Assembly: GCA_023415335.1 (NCBI GenBank)
Contig: JAEZLD010000204.1
Coordinates: forward strand, 1 to 64,000
Reading direction: 5' to 3'
DNA length: 64,000 bases
Source: Bacillota bacterium
GTDB taxonomy: Bacteria; Bacillota; Clostridia; Clostridiales; Caloramatoraceae
Program-made: the position numbers and the translations under genes
Shown here: positions 8,706 through 16,608 of the stretch, one piece after another
How the letters are laid out: each line of letters opens with the position of its first letter
Numbering within the stretch: position 1 is the stretch's first letter
Notes under the pieces: generated by a model
Told to the model about the DNA's origin: nothing
The model's input: only the letters and a program-made list of their open reading frames with translations
Database searches by the model: none

Positions 8706-8755
8706 CTACGGGAGGGCACAGGAAAACATCCATTTAGGATGTTTTCCTCCCCTAC
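8706..8755 (-). promoter_or_regulatory. Intercistronic hairpin between glmE and mal
   Basis: There is a perfect 11-bp stem, GGAAAACATCC (8721-8731) with GGATGTTTTCC (8737-8747), and a five-base loop. It is extended by CTACGGGAGG against CCTCCCCTA. On the transcribed strand it is followed by A residues, not U, so it does not look like an intrinsic terminator. It is a candidate RNA stabilising or processing site. Confidence 0.6.
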
Positions 8756-8767
8756 AAACTTTACTTA

Positions 8768-10222
8768 TTACTTACCTTCTGGTCTTCCGATGAGCACGCC
8801 CTTGCCTACTGCAAATATGTCATCCTGAACCATGTCAAAGCATACTGGCCTGCTCTCATATGCGGCCCTCTCCTCAAGCTTTTCCCTGTTGAAGTCCTTA
8901 AGCTCCTTAGACAGTGGTATGTTTGCAACCTCAAGGTACCTTACTGCTCCGTTGTTATCCCTTGCAGGAAGTATTCTTCCTGAATTGAACTTGCTTGGTG
9001 CAAATGGAATGTCTAAAACACCTGCCTTGAAGGCTTCGACGGTTCCAACAGCTAAATCTCCCTTACCAAGCTCGAATACCTTGTCTAATATACACCTGGT
9101 TTCAGCCTTTATTATTTCAATTTCGGCTGCAAGCTCGTTGCTCATTGGAAGTCTTTGTCCTCTAAGAAGATTCAGAACCTCCTTTGTAGCCTTAATACCA
9201 GCTGCATTTGCTTCCTTAGTTGGAATTCCGATAGCCTCATGAGGAGTCTTAACAATAACCTTTGTTGCTCCTGCCAGTGCTGCAGTTGCAGAACCCCAGG
9301 AGATAACTCCAAATGCCTTTGATTCATCAGCAGGGAAGCCTCCCATCCACTGATGGAATACTGTTGTAAGGTCTACATCATAACCGTAGTTCTTAAAATA
9401 TTCCTCAGCCTGTGCAACCAGTGACTTTATAGCTGCAACGTCCTGTATAAGGTTTCCACACTGTCCATAGCCTAAAGTAAGGTTCTTTACTCCCTGTTCA
9501 GCAGCAAGAAGTCCTTCAATTATTGCAACTGCATTTGACATGCTTGGTGGAACCAGTGTTCCAGTAAGAGGTCCGAATGGCTCCCTGTTGAGATGAACTC
9601 CCATTTCCTCATATATTCCAACCAGCCTGTCGCAGTACTGCCAGTCAGTAATGCTTTTTTCAACACTTACATTCTTTGCATATGGAATGTTATAGGATAT
9701 TCCACCGCCTTCATTGGAGGTCCAGCCACCTGCGTGTATTATCTCAGACAAAAGTCTTGAATCTGGTGTGCCGTGTCTTGCCTGTACTGGGCTATTTACA
9801 GCCTCTAGTACCTTACGGCAGTTATCAACTCCGTGGTTTACTACTGGGAAGCCGTTGAGCATTGAACGTCCAGCCTTCAAGCTCTCCTGAATTCCTATTT
9901 CACATTCCTCATATCTGTTAAGTCTGGTATAGCTATCAATAGTTGATGGAAGAAGGTCTGCCCCGCCTTCCCTTTCAAGGTGCTGCAACAGCTCTATATG
10001 CTTGTCTACAAGGGCAACTCCTGCTCTTGGCTGTGCCAAAGTTATACCCTCTTCCTTAGCTTTAAGCAGCTTGTTGCAGAAGTTCTTATCTTCAGGAAGG
10101 CTCTTATGATATTCAACAGCCTCCTCCATGTTTACTCCCTTGCCTGTAGGCCACTGGTTCAATACTTCTTCTCTTATCTTAAAAAACTCGTCATGTGAAA
10201 GCTTTTTATTTGTTAATGACAT
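8768..10222 (-). CDS. glmE: Glutamate mutase (methylaspartate mutase) epsilon subunit
   Basis: The 484-residue catalytic TIM-barrel subunit of coenzyme-B12-dependent glutamate mutase. With GlmS it converts L-glutamate to (2S,3S)-3-methylaspartate. The family signatures [31 protein letters not shown] and [22 protein letters not shown] (the substrate-binding arginines lie in these) are intact, as is [12 protein letters not shown]. The length equals known GlmE proteins. GGAGGAAATGATAG precedes the ATG, 16 bases after glmL. Placement as the third enzyme gene of the operon matches clostridial glutamate fermenters. Confidence 0.97.
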   Translation of the reverse strand: MSLTNKKLSHDEFFKIREEVLNQWPTGKGVNMEEAVEYHKSLPEDKNFCNKLLKAKEEGITLAQPRAGVALVDKHIELLQHLEREGGADLLPSTIDSYTRLNRYEECEIGIQESLKAGRSMLNGFPVVNHGVDNCRKVLEAVNSPVQARHGTPDSRLLSEIIHAGGWTSNEGGGISYNIPYAKNVSVEKSITDWQYCDRLVGIYEEMGVHLNREPFGPLTGTLVPPSMSNAVAIIEGLLAAEQGVKNLTLGYGQCGNLIQDVAAIKSLVAQAEEYFKNYGYDVDLTTVFHQWMGGFPADESKAFGVISWGSATAALAGATKVIVKTPHEAIGIPTKEANAAGIKATKEVLNLLRGQRLPMSNELAAEIEIIKAETRCILDKVFELGKGDLAVGTVEAFKAGVLDIPFAPSKFNSGRILPARDNNGAVRYLEVANIPLSKELKDFNREKLEERAAYESRPVCFDMVQDDIFAVGKGVLIGRPEGK

Positions 10223-10238
10223 CTATCATTTCCTCCTA

Positions 10239-11627
10239 CTATGCTTTAACAATGTATTTTTTCATGATTCTTACTGCCTTGTCCGGGTATTTCTCTGCTA
10301 AAAGTCCCATAGCAGATAATATATAAGCTTTATCAATGAGTATATCCGGTTTCTCAGGCTTTAAGAAATTGGGTGCTTCCCTATCAAAGGTTCCAGCACT
10401 CAATATCTTCTCAGGATTTGGACTGTGAACAAGTATGCCCCCGGTTCCAATAAGATACCTGGTATTCAGAAGGTCCTTGCCCACCTGGGAATATACAATT
10501 CCCATTGGTGTATAAACACTCTCCAGTACTCCTACGTGCCTTTCCATTCCTATTTCAACAGCGACCATTCCCATGGCCTCGTCAAACTCCTCCTCTTCCT
10601 TGGTGGAAGGAAGAATGTTAACGTTTTTCTGTAGGTATCTGCATCTTTCCTCTACATTGTAAGGGGTATCAGGAATGTACTTTTTAAGTCTTCTGGTACC
10701 TGCAGCCTCCCAAAGAGACTCTGCACTTACCCTCATACCCAGGTCTCCCTCAACTGTTCTTTTAGCATATGGCTCCTGAAGTCCCCTTAGGGTAACTCCC
10801 GGCTTGCTAGGCTCCCCATCAGCTATGGAATGTACATCTGTGGTGGCTCCACCTATATCTATAACTACCAGGTCTCCTATGCCCTCCTCCAGGTCTGTTC
10901 CATCTGCCAGAACTCTGGCTGCCTTAAGTACTGCAGCAGGTGTAGGCATCAGTATTCCGCTAATATAATTCTCTGCATCCTTCATACCCTTTGCCTCAAC
11001 GATTTTGGCCATGAATATTTTTCTTATGACCTCCCTTGCCGGCTCTACATTCAGTGTATTGAGCCTTGGCATTACGTTGTCAGTGGACTCAAAGTATATG
11101 TTGTTTTCAGTAAAGAGATCCTCTATTTCGTCTCTGGCATTCTTATTTCCTGCTACAACAACAGGAACATCCTTTATATGATCTGCAATAAGTCTTGCAT
11201 TATGGAGAATGCAGTCCTTGTTGCCTCCGTCTGTTCCTCCAGCAAGAAGTATTATGTCGGGTCTTTTGGATATTATCTCCTTCATGTCAGAACGGGTAAG
11301 CTCATAGCTGTATACTCCCAGTATCCTTGCTCCCGCTCCTAGTGCCGCTCTTTTGGCAGCCTCAGCCGTAAGCTCTGGAACAAGCCCTATAGCAACCATC
11401 TTAAGGCCTCCTGCAGCACTGCTGCAGGCAAGCTTGTCAATGAAGTTTACTTCTTTATCTCCAAGCTTTTCCTGAAGCTCCTTATAAGCATTATTAAAAC
11501 CAACCATTATGTCGCTTTCCACAGTAGTAAGGCCTTTTGCTGTTGCCAGTATGGTTTCGTTTTCCATATCAACAGCGGTGAGCTTTGTATACGTACTGCC
11601 AAAGTCTATGAGCAATATAGAATCCAT
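10239..11627 (-). CDS. glmL: Glutamate mutase reactivase MutL/GlmL
   Basis: An ASKHA-fold ATPase of 462 residues encoded between the two glutamate mutase subunits, as in Clostridium tetanomorphum. It starts SILLIDFGSTYTKLTAVD (phosphate-1 motif), has LLAGGTDGGNKD, and DLVVIDIGGATTDVHS as the second phosphate motif. The family is thought to reactivate the mutase by exchanging damaged cobalamin. GAGGGTGGTAAA precedes the ATG, 16 bases after glmS. It is a confident family match, with a role supported by gene order. Confidence 0.95.
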   Translation of the reverse strand: MDSILLIDFGSTYTKLTAVDMENETILATAKGLTTVESDIMVGFNNAYKELQEKLGDKEVNFIDKLACSSAAGGLKMVAIGLVPELTAEAAKRAALGAGARILGVYSYELTRSDMKEIISKRPDIILLAGGTDGGNKDCILHNARLIADHIKDVPVVVAGNKNARDEIEDLFTENNIYFESTDNVMPRLNTLNVEPAREVIRKIFMAKIVEAKGMKDAENYISGILMPTPAAVLKAARVLADGTDLEEGIGDLVVIDIGGATTDVHSIADGEPSKPGVTLRGLQEPYAKRTVEGDLGMRVSAESLWEAAGTRRLKKYIPDTPYNVEERCRYLQKNVNILPSTKEEEEFDEAMGMVAVEIGMERHVGVLESVYTPMGIVYSQVGKDLLNTRYLIGTGGILVHSPNPEKILSAGTFDREAPNFLKPEKPDILIDKAYILSAMGLLAEKYPDKAVRIMKKYIVKA

Positions 11628-11643
11628 TTTACCACCCTCGCAA

Positions 11644-12054
11644 CTATTCTACTCCAAGGTCTTTCTTTAAATCCTCAATTGTTATGTTTGGAGATGTTCC
11701 AGGTGCATAAACCCTGTCAAATCCCATATCCATGAATCTCTGCTTAACAGAATCCCAGTCCTGTTTTCCAACTACAAGGTTGCCTCCAACATACATGAGT
11801 ATTCCCTTGAGTCCTGCTTCATCACACTTTTCCCTAAGGCCTCTGCAATCCAACTCTCCATGACCATAAAGTGAAGATACTAAAATGGCCTCGGCGTTTG
11901 TCTCAATGGCTGCATTAATAAAGTCCTCCTGTGGGCTGAGCACGCCTATGTTTATTACGTTGAAGCCTGCCTGAGTGAATGCATGCTCAAGAATCTTGTT
12001 GCCAACTGCATGACAGTCAGAACCAATTACTCCGATTACGATAGTCTTTTTCAT
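11644..12054 (-). CDS. glmS: Glutamate mutase sigma subunit (B12-binding)
   Basis: The 136-residue cobalamin-binding component. The D-x-H-x-x-G motif is D13-C-H15-A-V-G18, so H15 would replace the lower ligand of adenosylcobalamin. [12 protein letters not shown] and [14 protein letters not shown] are typical of GlmS. It binds GlmE to form the active enzyme. GGGGGAATAATC precedes the ATG, 16 bases downstream of the regulator gene, so the regulator and the enzyme genes are probably one transcript. Confidence 0.97.
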   Translation of the reverse strand: MKKTIVIGVIGSDCHAVGNKILEHAFTQAGFNVINIGVLSPQEDFINAAIETNAEAILVSSLYGHGELDCRGLREKCDEAGLKGILMYVGGNLVVGKQDWDSVKQRFMDMGFDRVYAPGTSPNITIEDLKKDLGVE

Positions 12055-12070
12055 GATTATTCCCCCTAAA

Positions 12071-13039
12071 TTAGCCCTTGTTTTCTATTTCCATAGTTTT
12101 TGTCATTACTGCTTTTACAGAATCCCTGTCGATGTTGTAGTCAAAGCTGATTACTTCTTTAGCTCCCTTAGTAAGTCTGAGTACATCCTCGCGTCTTCCC
12201 GGTGACACGATTATTACATCACAAGTACTTAGGGTTTTCATTACCTCTTCATCAACCTTGCTTATGGTAGAATTTATTTTAATATCCTTTAATCCTGATG
12301 ATTTCAGTGCATTTTCAACCTTAAATTGAAATTCCTTAGAAATACATACAAGACCAAAGGTTGTACAGCTTGGGTATCTTGCAATCCTAACAATTGTTTC
12401 AAGGCTTGGATTTATTGCTATTCCAACTATCTCCTTATCTAGGCCTTCCTCTGAATTCTTAACATCGTTTACATGGTTAAATGGTGCAATTACAAGATGA
12501 GCCTTTCTTATTGCTTCTATGGTGACCTCATCCCTAGACAATAAATCTGATAGCACCAAAGGAACTACATTAAGGTTTGTATACTTTGTCAGTTCCTTCG
12601 AAAATTCCCTGGACTGCTCTATGTTACACTCTATAAATACTGCACTGGTGGACTTCATTAGCCTTTCCTTTTCCTCAATGCGTTCACTTACCAAGGCTAG
12701 ATACTCCTTAGCATCCAATCCCAGTTCATAGGACTCCTCAAGTCCAAGGTCAATTATCTTAAGAAGCTTGTCTCTAATACTGTTCTGTGTCCAAGGCTTG
12801 GCCTCTTCTGCTACAAAGGTACCCCTGCCCTGATAGGAGATAAGCACTCCTTCCCTTTCAAGAATATTGTATACAGTGCTTATTGTATTGCGGCTTACCC
12901 CGATGTATTGGCATAGGTCCCTTTCTGTAGGCATCTTGTCACCAATTCTCAGGCTCCCCTGCTTTATTTCGTTCATTATCTGGTTTTTAATTTGTATGTA
13001 TATGGGGATTCTGCTTTTTTTCTCTATATGTATGTTCAC
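12071..13039 (-). CDS. GntR-type transcriptional regulator of the glutamate fermentation operon
   Basis: A 322-residue protein with an N-terminal GntR winged helix-turn-helix (about residues 1-75: [15 protein letters not shown], then [31 protein letters not shown] and GRGTFVAEE). The long C-terminal part (about 240 residues) is not a PLP aminotransferase domain and has no clear similarity to UTRA, so the effector site is unknown. It may be a periplasmic-binding-like fold (inference). Translation probably starts at GTG 13039 with AAGGTGATG upstream. As first gene of the operon it is likely autoregulatory. Candidate operator palindromes lie at 13111-13310. Confidence 0.85.
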   Translation of the reverse strand: MNIHIEKKSRIPIYIQIKNQIMNEIKQGSLRIGDKMPTERDLCQYIGVSRNTISTVYNILEREGVLISYQGRGTFVAEEAKPWTQNSIRDKLLKIIDLGLEESYELGLDAKEYLALVSERIEEKERLMKSTSAVFIECNIEQSREFSKELTKYTNLNVVPLVLSDLLSRDEVTIEAIRKAHLVIAPFNHVNDVKNSEEGLDKEIVGIAINPSLETIVRIARYPSCTTFGLVCISKEFQFKVENALKSSGLKDIKINSTISKVDEEVMKTLSTCDVIIVSPGRREDVLRLTKGAKEVISFDYNIDRDSVKAVMTKTMEIENKG

Positions 13040-13110
13040 CGCATCACCTTCAATCCACTTAGGAAATTGGCTTAGTCCATTTATATTTTACCATACCACT
13101 ATTTATGTAC

Positions 13111-13310
13111 TAATCCAATATTTTGTCATATTTAGCCAAGAATCCGCAAAATTATTTAATACTCTAAATTAACTCTTTTTTTCTTCTTACACCACCGTTT
13201 TTCTATGCAATATGTTTTCCATGTTTGTTGAAGTGTTGGATTATCTTGACTCTAGTAAATTCTTAAAAATTAGTTACATTCATATAATCCAAGTATAATT
13301 GTATACAATT
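13111..13310 (-). promoter_or_regulatory. Upstream control region of the gntR-glm operon with repeated motifs
   Basis: Three copies of the octamer TAATCCAA or its complement occur at 13111-13118, 13236-13243 and 13285-13292. A perfect 14-bp palindrome AATTGTATACAATT is at 13297-13310, with the TTGTATACAA core often used by GntR proteins. These lie 70-270 bases ahead of the regulator start. Binding is inference. Confidence 0.4.
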
Positions 13311-13321
13311 GTGCCAACAAC

Positions 13322-13352
13322 AAAATTGGACTGCATCACGCAGTCCAATTTT
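13322..13352 (-). terminator. Terminator after the radical SAM gene
   Basis: A 13-bp perfect stem, AAAATTGGACTGC against GCAGTCCAATTTT, with a five-base loop. It overlaps the radical SAM stop codon and is symmetrical enough to act on either strand. Confidence 0.8.
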
Positions 13353-13959
13353 ATGCTTTTGGAAGTATTAGCAGTTTGTTTATTTTCTCGTCATGGCTGT
13401 ATAACCCTCTATAATGTTCAGCTGTTTTACATTCAAATACAAGGTTGCCCCATCTTTTCCGTATGCTTCTCATTATATCAAGAGTTTTTAGATCATAGGG
13501 TGTACTGAGGTTGCTTGTTTGAAAAACTGCCCTTATCACTACATCAATACCACACATGCTGCATTTTCTTACCGCCGCCAGTATGGTTTCCTGGTCTATG
13601 AATACCGAATGAAAGCTGTCATATTCTAATATAACCTTAGCTATACCCCTTTTTCTTAAATACATAATTATATCAGTATAATTGTCCATTTTCCCCCAAA
13701 AGCCATTGGTAACTACTATCTTATTTATATTAATATCCCTTATCTTTTTAAGATATTTAAATACAATCCCCGTATGAAGAAATGGCTCTCCCCCGCATAT
13801 CTCTAGGTAATCAGTATATCCCTTGTCATATGCCTCCATTACCTTCTCCTTGAAGCACTCTGGAGACATAATTCCTTTACGGTGGGGGCCACAGCCATAG
13901 CTGCAGCTAGAGCACATTATATTACAATTATATGTAACCACAGCTATAATTCCTTTCAT
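13351..13959 (-). CDS. Small radical SAM protein, function unknown
   Basis: A 202-residue protein with a canonical C12-x3-C16-x2-C19 iron-sulfur motif and GGEPF at 56-60, the SAM-contacting motif. It ends soon after a truncated radical SAM barrel, with no SPASM or other auxiliary cluster domain. Extra cysteines occur at C23, C35 and C55. ATG at 13959 has AGAGGTGTTACA before it and is preferred to the ATG at 13986, which has no ribosome site. It is flanked by two strong terminators, so it is transcribed alone. No partner or substrate gene is obvious nearby. It could modify a peptide or act as an activase-like enzyme; neither is shown. Confidence 0.8.
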   Translation of the reverse strand: MKGIIAVVTYNCNIMCSSCSYGCGPHRKGIMSPECFKEKVMEAYDKGYTDYLEICGGEPFLHTGIVFKYLKKIRDININKIVVTNGFWGKMDNYTDIIMYLRKRGIAKVILEYDSFHSVFIDQETILAAVRKCSMCGIDVVIRAVFQTSNLSTPYDLKTLDIMRSIRKRWGNLVFECKTAEHYRGLYSHDEKINKLLILPKA

Positions 13960-13996
13960 TGTAACACCTCTTACATATTTTACCATATTGTGCGAG

Positions 13997-14039
13997 GTAC
14001 AAAAAGGGAGATACCTATATAGTATCTCCCTTTTTGTAC
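13997..14039 (-). terminator. Strong terminator after the sigma/anti-sigma operon
   Basis: A perfect 18-bp stem, GTACAAAAAGGGAGATAC with GTATCTCCCTTTTTGTAC, and a seven-base loop. The U-rich 3' arm would stop transcription on either strand. Confidence 0.85.
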
Positions 14040-14059
14040 ATATATTTTCTCATATAAAC

Positions 14060-14950
14060 CTATTGTATGTCACTTTCCTCCTGCAGGTCCTTCATTTCCT
14101 GCAAGCTCAGTGGAATAGCCTTATATCCAGTTATTCCCTCCAACATGCTTATAACCTCATGGTTCTCCCTGTCTGTAGCTATCATAATAGTAAAGCTGTC
14201 ACCTGACCAGCTGAGAGTATTTAAATCAGTTCCATACCCACTCCTCAGCTTCATTCCTATATCAGTATTTTCCTCTATTATCCCATCCATGAAGGAATAA
14301 CAGCTATTTTTATATTCCATCCCATAGCGTTCTGTTCCCGGAAGTATATATACATCCATAAAGCTTACCTCGTCCCATTTACAGCTTACACAGTATGTGT
14401 AGGGGGAATCTGTGAGCTTAATCACCCTGCTTATCCTAAGGTCATTAGGCAGTCCTCCTAAAAAGCTTGCTGCGGCACTGCAGGATGTATATACTGCAGC
14501 TATGCTCTCACTAGAGCCCTTCTGCATAACAGCACTATTTAACTGTGTATTATCTCCGTTTTGTGTTAAATCCTGCTTTTCCTCCTTATTTTCTGCAGAC
14601 CTTTCATCCTGTCCTTTACCTGCAAAACCACTGTCGTTTGTGTACAGACATGCTCCTAGCTTGCCCCTGTTTCCTGCAACAGCAAAAAAAACAATGATAA
14701 CGCAGGCTGCAAGGGACCCATACTTTAGGATGCCTTTCCATCTTCTCTTAGCTGTATTGGACTTAAGCCTTGGAACATCTGGAGCATCATCAGTTCCAAA
14801 CCGTTTTACAGCCCTGACCGTATCAAAAAGCTGTAATAGCTCCTTATCCTCCTCCACCCCACTTATGGAGGGCTTATTTTCATGATTAAGCTTATCAATA
14901 AACTGAGAAAGCATCTCTTCTCTATTTTGTTGTTCTTCTTTACTTATCAT
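14060..14950 (-). CDS. Membrane-anchored anti-sigma-type protein
   Basis: A 296-residue protein with a cytoplasmic N-terminal part of about 70 residues, one transmembrane helix at about 73-92 (LAACVIIVFFAVAG), a charged/Gln-rich linker and a C-terminal extracytoplasmic domain of unknown type. It overlaps the ECF sigma gene by 11 bases (the ATG lies within AATGATAAG at the sigma stop). AAAGGAGGCTACTTTA acts as ribosome site, which decides the start at 14950 over a longer frame. Topology and coupling argue that it holds the sigma factor inactive until a signal reaches the outer domain (inference). No RsiW-type zinc motif is evident. Confidence 0.75.
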   Translation of the reverse strand: MISKEEQQNREEMLSQFIDKLNHENKPSISGVEEDKELLQLFDTVRAVKRFGTDDAPDVPRLKSNTAKRRWKGILKYGSLAACVIIVFFAVAGNRGKLGACLYTNDSGFAGKGQDERSAENKEEKQDLTQNGDNTQLNSAVMQKGSSESIAAVYTSCSAAASFLGGLPNDLRISRVIKLTDSPYTYCVSCKWDEVSFMDVYILPGTERYGMEYKNSCYSFMDGIIEENTDIGMKLRSGYGTDLNTLSWSGDSFTIMIATDRENHEVISMLEGITGYKAIPLSLQEMKDLQEESDIQ

Positions 14951-15467
14951 TAAAGTAGCCTCCTTTCTCCAAGCCATTCCTAAGCTTCTGCAGTGCTCTG
15001 AACTGCATGCTCTTGATGGTGCCCTCTGGCTTTGCAAGCTTTTCGGATACGTAGCTTATTGAATATCCCTTTATTATCCTCAAGGTAATTATTTCCTTTT
15101 CCTCTTCATTCAGCATATCAAGTACTTCCCTGACCATCAGGTTTCCTTCTACCAATCCAGTATCATCCTTAAGCTCTGCATCTCTTTCTGAAATCTCATC
15201 TAGCTCTATTACATTCATGTTTTTCCTTTTGTCCCTCCATGTGTCGTATACAATGTTTCTGGCAGAGGCAAATATGTATGCTCTTAGCTTATCCTCTTCT
15301 ATATCATTATTTATTACATGTCTATATACCCTGTGGAATATTTCCTGTGTCAGCTCTTCAGCTTCCTGGCGGTTCTGTACTTTATAATATATATACTTGT
15401 ATACCTCAGGCCACAAGCTGGTATACAGCTGTCCAAAATCCTTCTGAAGCTTCGTTGTGCCCTGCAC
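14940..15467 (-). CDS. ECF-type RNA polymerase sigma factor
   Basis: Sigma-70 family, ECF size (175 residues from GTG 15467). Region 2 is seen as LYTSLWPEVYKYIYYKVQNRQEAEELTQEIFHRVYR and region 4 as MLNEEEKEIITLRIIKGYSISYVSEKLAKPEGTIKSMQFRALQKLR. GGGGTG seven bases before the GTG is the best ribosome site. An alternative GTG lies three codons upstream, and the open frame runs to 15626 without a convincing start. It pairs with the overlapping anti-sigma gene. Target promoters are unknown; the divergent small gene at 15666 is one candidate. Confidence 0.85.
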   Translation of the reverse strand: MQGTTKLQKDFGQLYTSLWPEVYKYIYYKVQNRQEAEELTQEIFHRVYRHVINNDIEEDKLRAYIFASARNIVYDTWRDKRKNMNVIELDEISERDAELKDDTGLVEGNLMVREVLDMLNEEEKEIITLRIIKGYSISYVSEKLAKPEGTIKSMQFRALQKLRNGLEKGGYFNDK

Positions 15468-15665
15468 TAGATTCACCCCGTTTCGGCTTCTATACAAGAA
15501 GACTATATTATGGTTAAAAAGGTTGCAGCTCTGCATCGTATTTATATAAATATCAAATCTAAAAATCCTTTTATCAATAATATACCATAAAATGTAACAT
15601 TTCCAATAATAAAATAATCGTTTCATGCATATAATGCTACTACCGTATTTATTCAGGAGGCAGTT

Positions 15666-15779
15666 ATGAAACAGGAAGATACATTTCTAATAGATCAGGA
15701 AACACTTCAGGAGTGCATTGATGACTCAATAGACACGCCAGAGCAGAAAGACCAGACTATGATTATCAGCAATAGATAA
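15666..15779 (+). CDS. 37-residue acidic small protein, unknown
   Basis: ATG at 15666 follows a strong AGGAGGCAGTT ribosome site, and an intrinsic terminator follows the stop after 25 bases, so this looks like a genuine transcription unit. The peptide begins MKQEDTFLIDQETL and ends MIISNR. It has one cysteine (residue 17) and is strongly acidic, with no membrane segment or signal. It is divergent from the ECF sigma operon. Possible roles include a regulatory peptide or a precursor peptide. It is not recognised, and coding is supported only by the signals around it. Confidence 0.6.
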   Translation: MKQEDTFLIDQETLQECIDDSIDTPEQKDQTMIISNR

Positions 15780-15804
15780 TCGATTATTCAACATATAAAA
15801 ATGC

Positions 15805-15838
15805 GCCACCTTGCCTATTGGGGAAAGGTGGCTCTTTT
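15805..15838 (+). terminator. Terminator after the 37-residue gene
   Basis: GCCACCTT pairs with AAGGTGGC across a 12-base loop and is followed by TCTTTT on the plus strand. Confidence 0.8.
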
Positions 15839-15876
15839 ACCTAAACAACTTATGACTAATTATTTACTGCTACATA

Positions 15877-16587
15877 TTATTTTATGGCAAACAGCAGCTC
15901 ATTTCCTTTTTTACCGCACAACTCTATTATATCCATTCTCCTGTAGCAGTAGGTAATCTTTCTTGCAACGGATACTGGTATACCCATAGCCTGGGCAAGA
16001 GTTTTGTTTGAAAAGGGCTGCTCTATTCCATCAGGTAGCAGCCTCTCAAAATCCTCAAGGCTGTCGAAGCTAATACTGTCAGCTACACCTACAAGCCTTC
16101 TGTCTACAACACTGTTACCCTTCCTTCTCCAGCTGCCACGTCCGTCCTGGCATCTGGTTTCCTCCACATCCACCAGCAGCACTTCAATAGACAAATTCTC
16201 GTTTGCAGCCAGCTCAGGTATACTTACCAGTTCATCAAATACATCCAAAAGCTTACCGGTTTTAGGTGATTTCCTGCGATTTATGACAATTCCCTGCTTA
16301 TCAGTATATACAATATACTTTACCCTTGGTACAGGATAAACCAGCCTGACCTTATTGGTTGTGCAAAGCTTAAAGAGCTTTTTGTTCAATGCCCGGAAGT
16401 TTTTAGTCTGTATCTCAATAAGCAGCTCATTCCTTACAATATCCACAATACTTCCTTCAACCTTTGCCTCATACCTATCCCCAGGCTTTCCATACCATTT
16501 CTTTAAATCAGAATGAAGAGATTTTTCATTCTGGGTGTTTATGCCTTTTTCTTCATACTCTATATAATCCTCTCTCTGCTTTTCCAA
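15877..16587 (-). CDS. Uncharacterised protein with nuclease-like core and C-terminal winged helix
   Basis: About 236 residues, starting at TTG 16587 with GGGGGAG six bases upstream. The N-terminal half contains V-D49-I-V and LIE58IQ60TK62, a pattern like the active site of PD-(D/E)xK nucleases (E-x-Q-x-K variant). The last 50 residues (FSNKTLAQAMGIPVSVARKITYCYRRMDII) resemble a winged helix-turn-helix. It starts 22 bases after murG, so it is co-transcribed with that gene. I do not recognise a named family. Nuclease activity is inferred only from the motif, and the link to murG may be incidental. Confidence 0.6.
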   Translation of the reverse strand: MEKQREDYIEYEEKGINTQNEKSLHSDLKKWYGKPGDRYEAKVEGSIVDIVRNELLIEIQTKNFRALNKKLFKLCTTNKVRLVYPVPRVKYIVYTDKQGIVINRRKSPKTGKLLDVFDELVSIPELAANENLSIEVLLVDVEETRCQDGRGSWRRKGNSVVDRRLVGVADSISFDSLEDFERLLPDGIEQPFSNKTLAQAMGIPVSVARKITYCYRRMDIIELCGKKGNELLFAIK

Positions 16588-16608
16588 TAAGAACTCCCCC
16601 AATTGGTC

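Noticed and set aside
8706..8755. Hairpin upstream of mal as an intrinsic terminator
   Set aside because: The U-run is absent on the transcribed strand, and the downstream gene is part of the same pathway.
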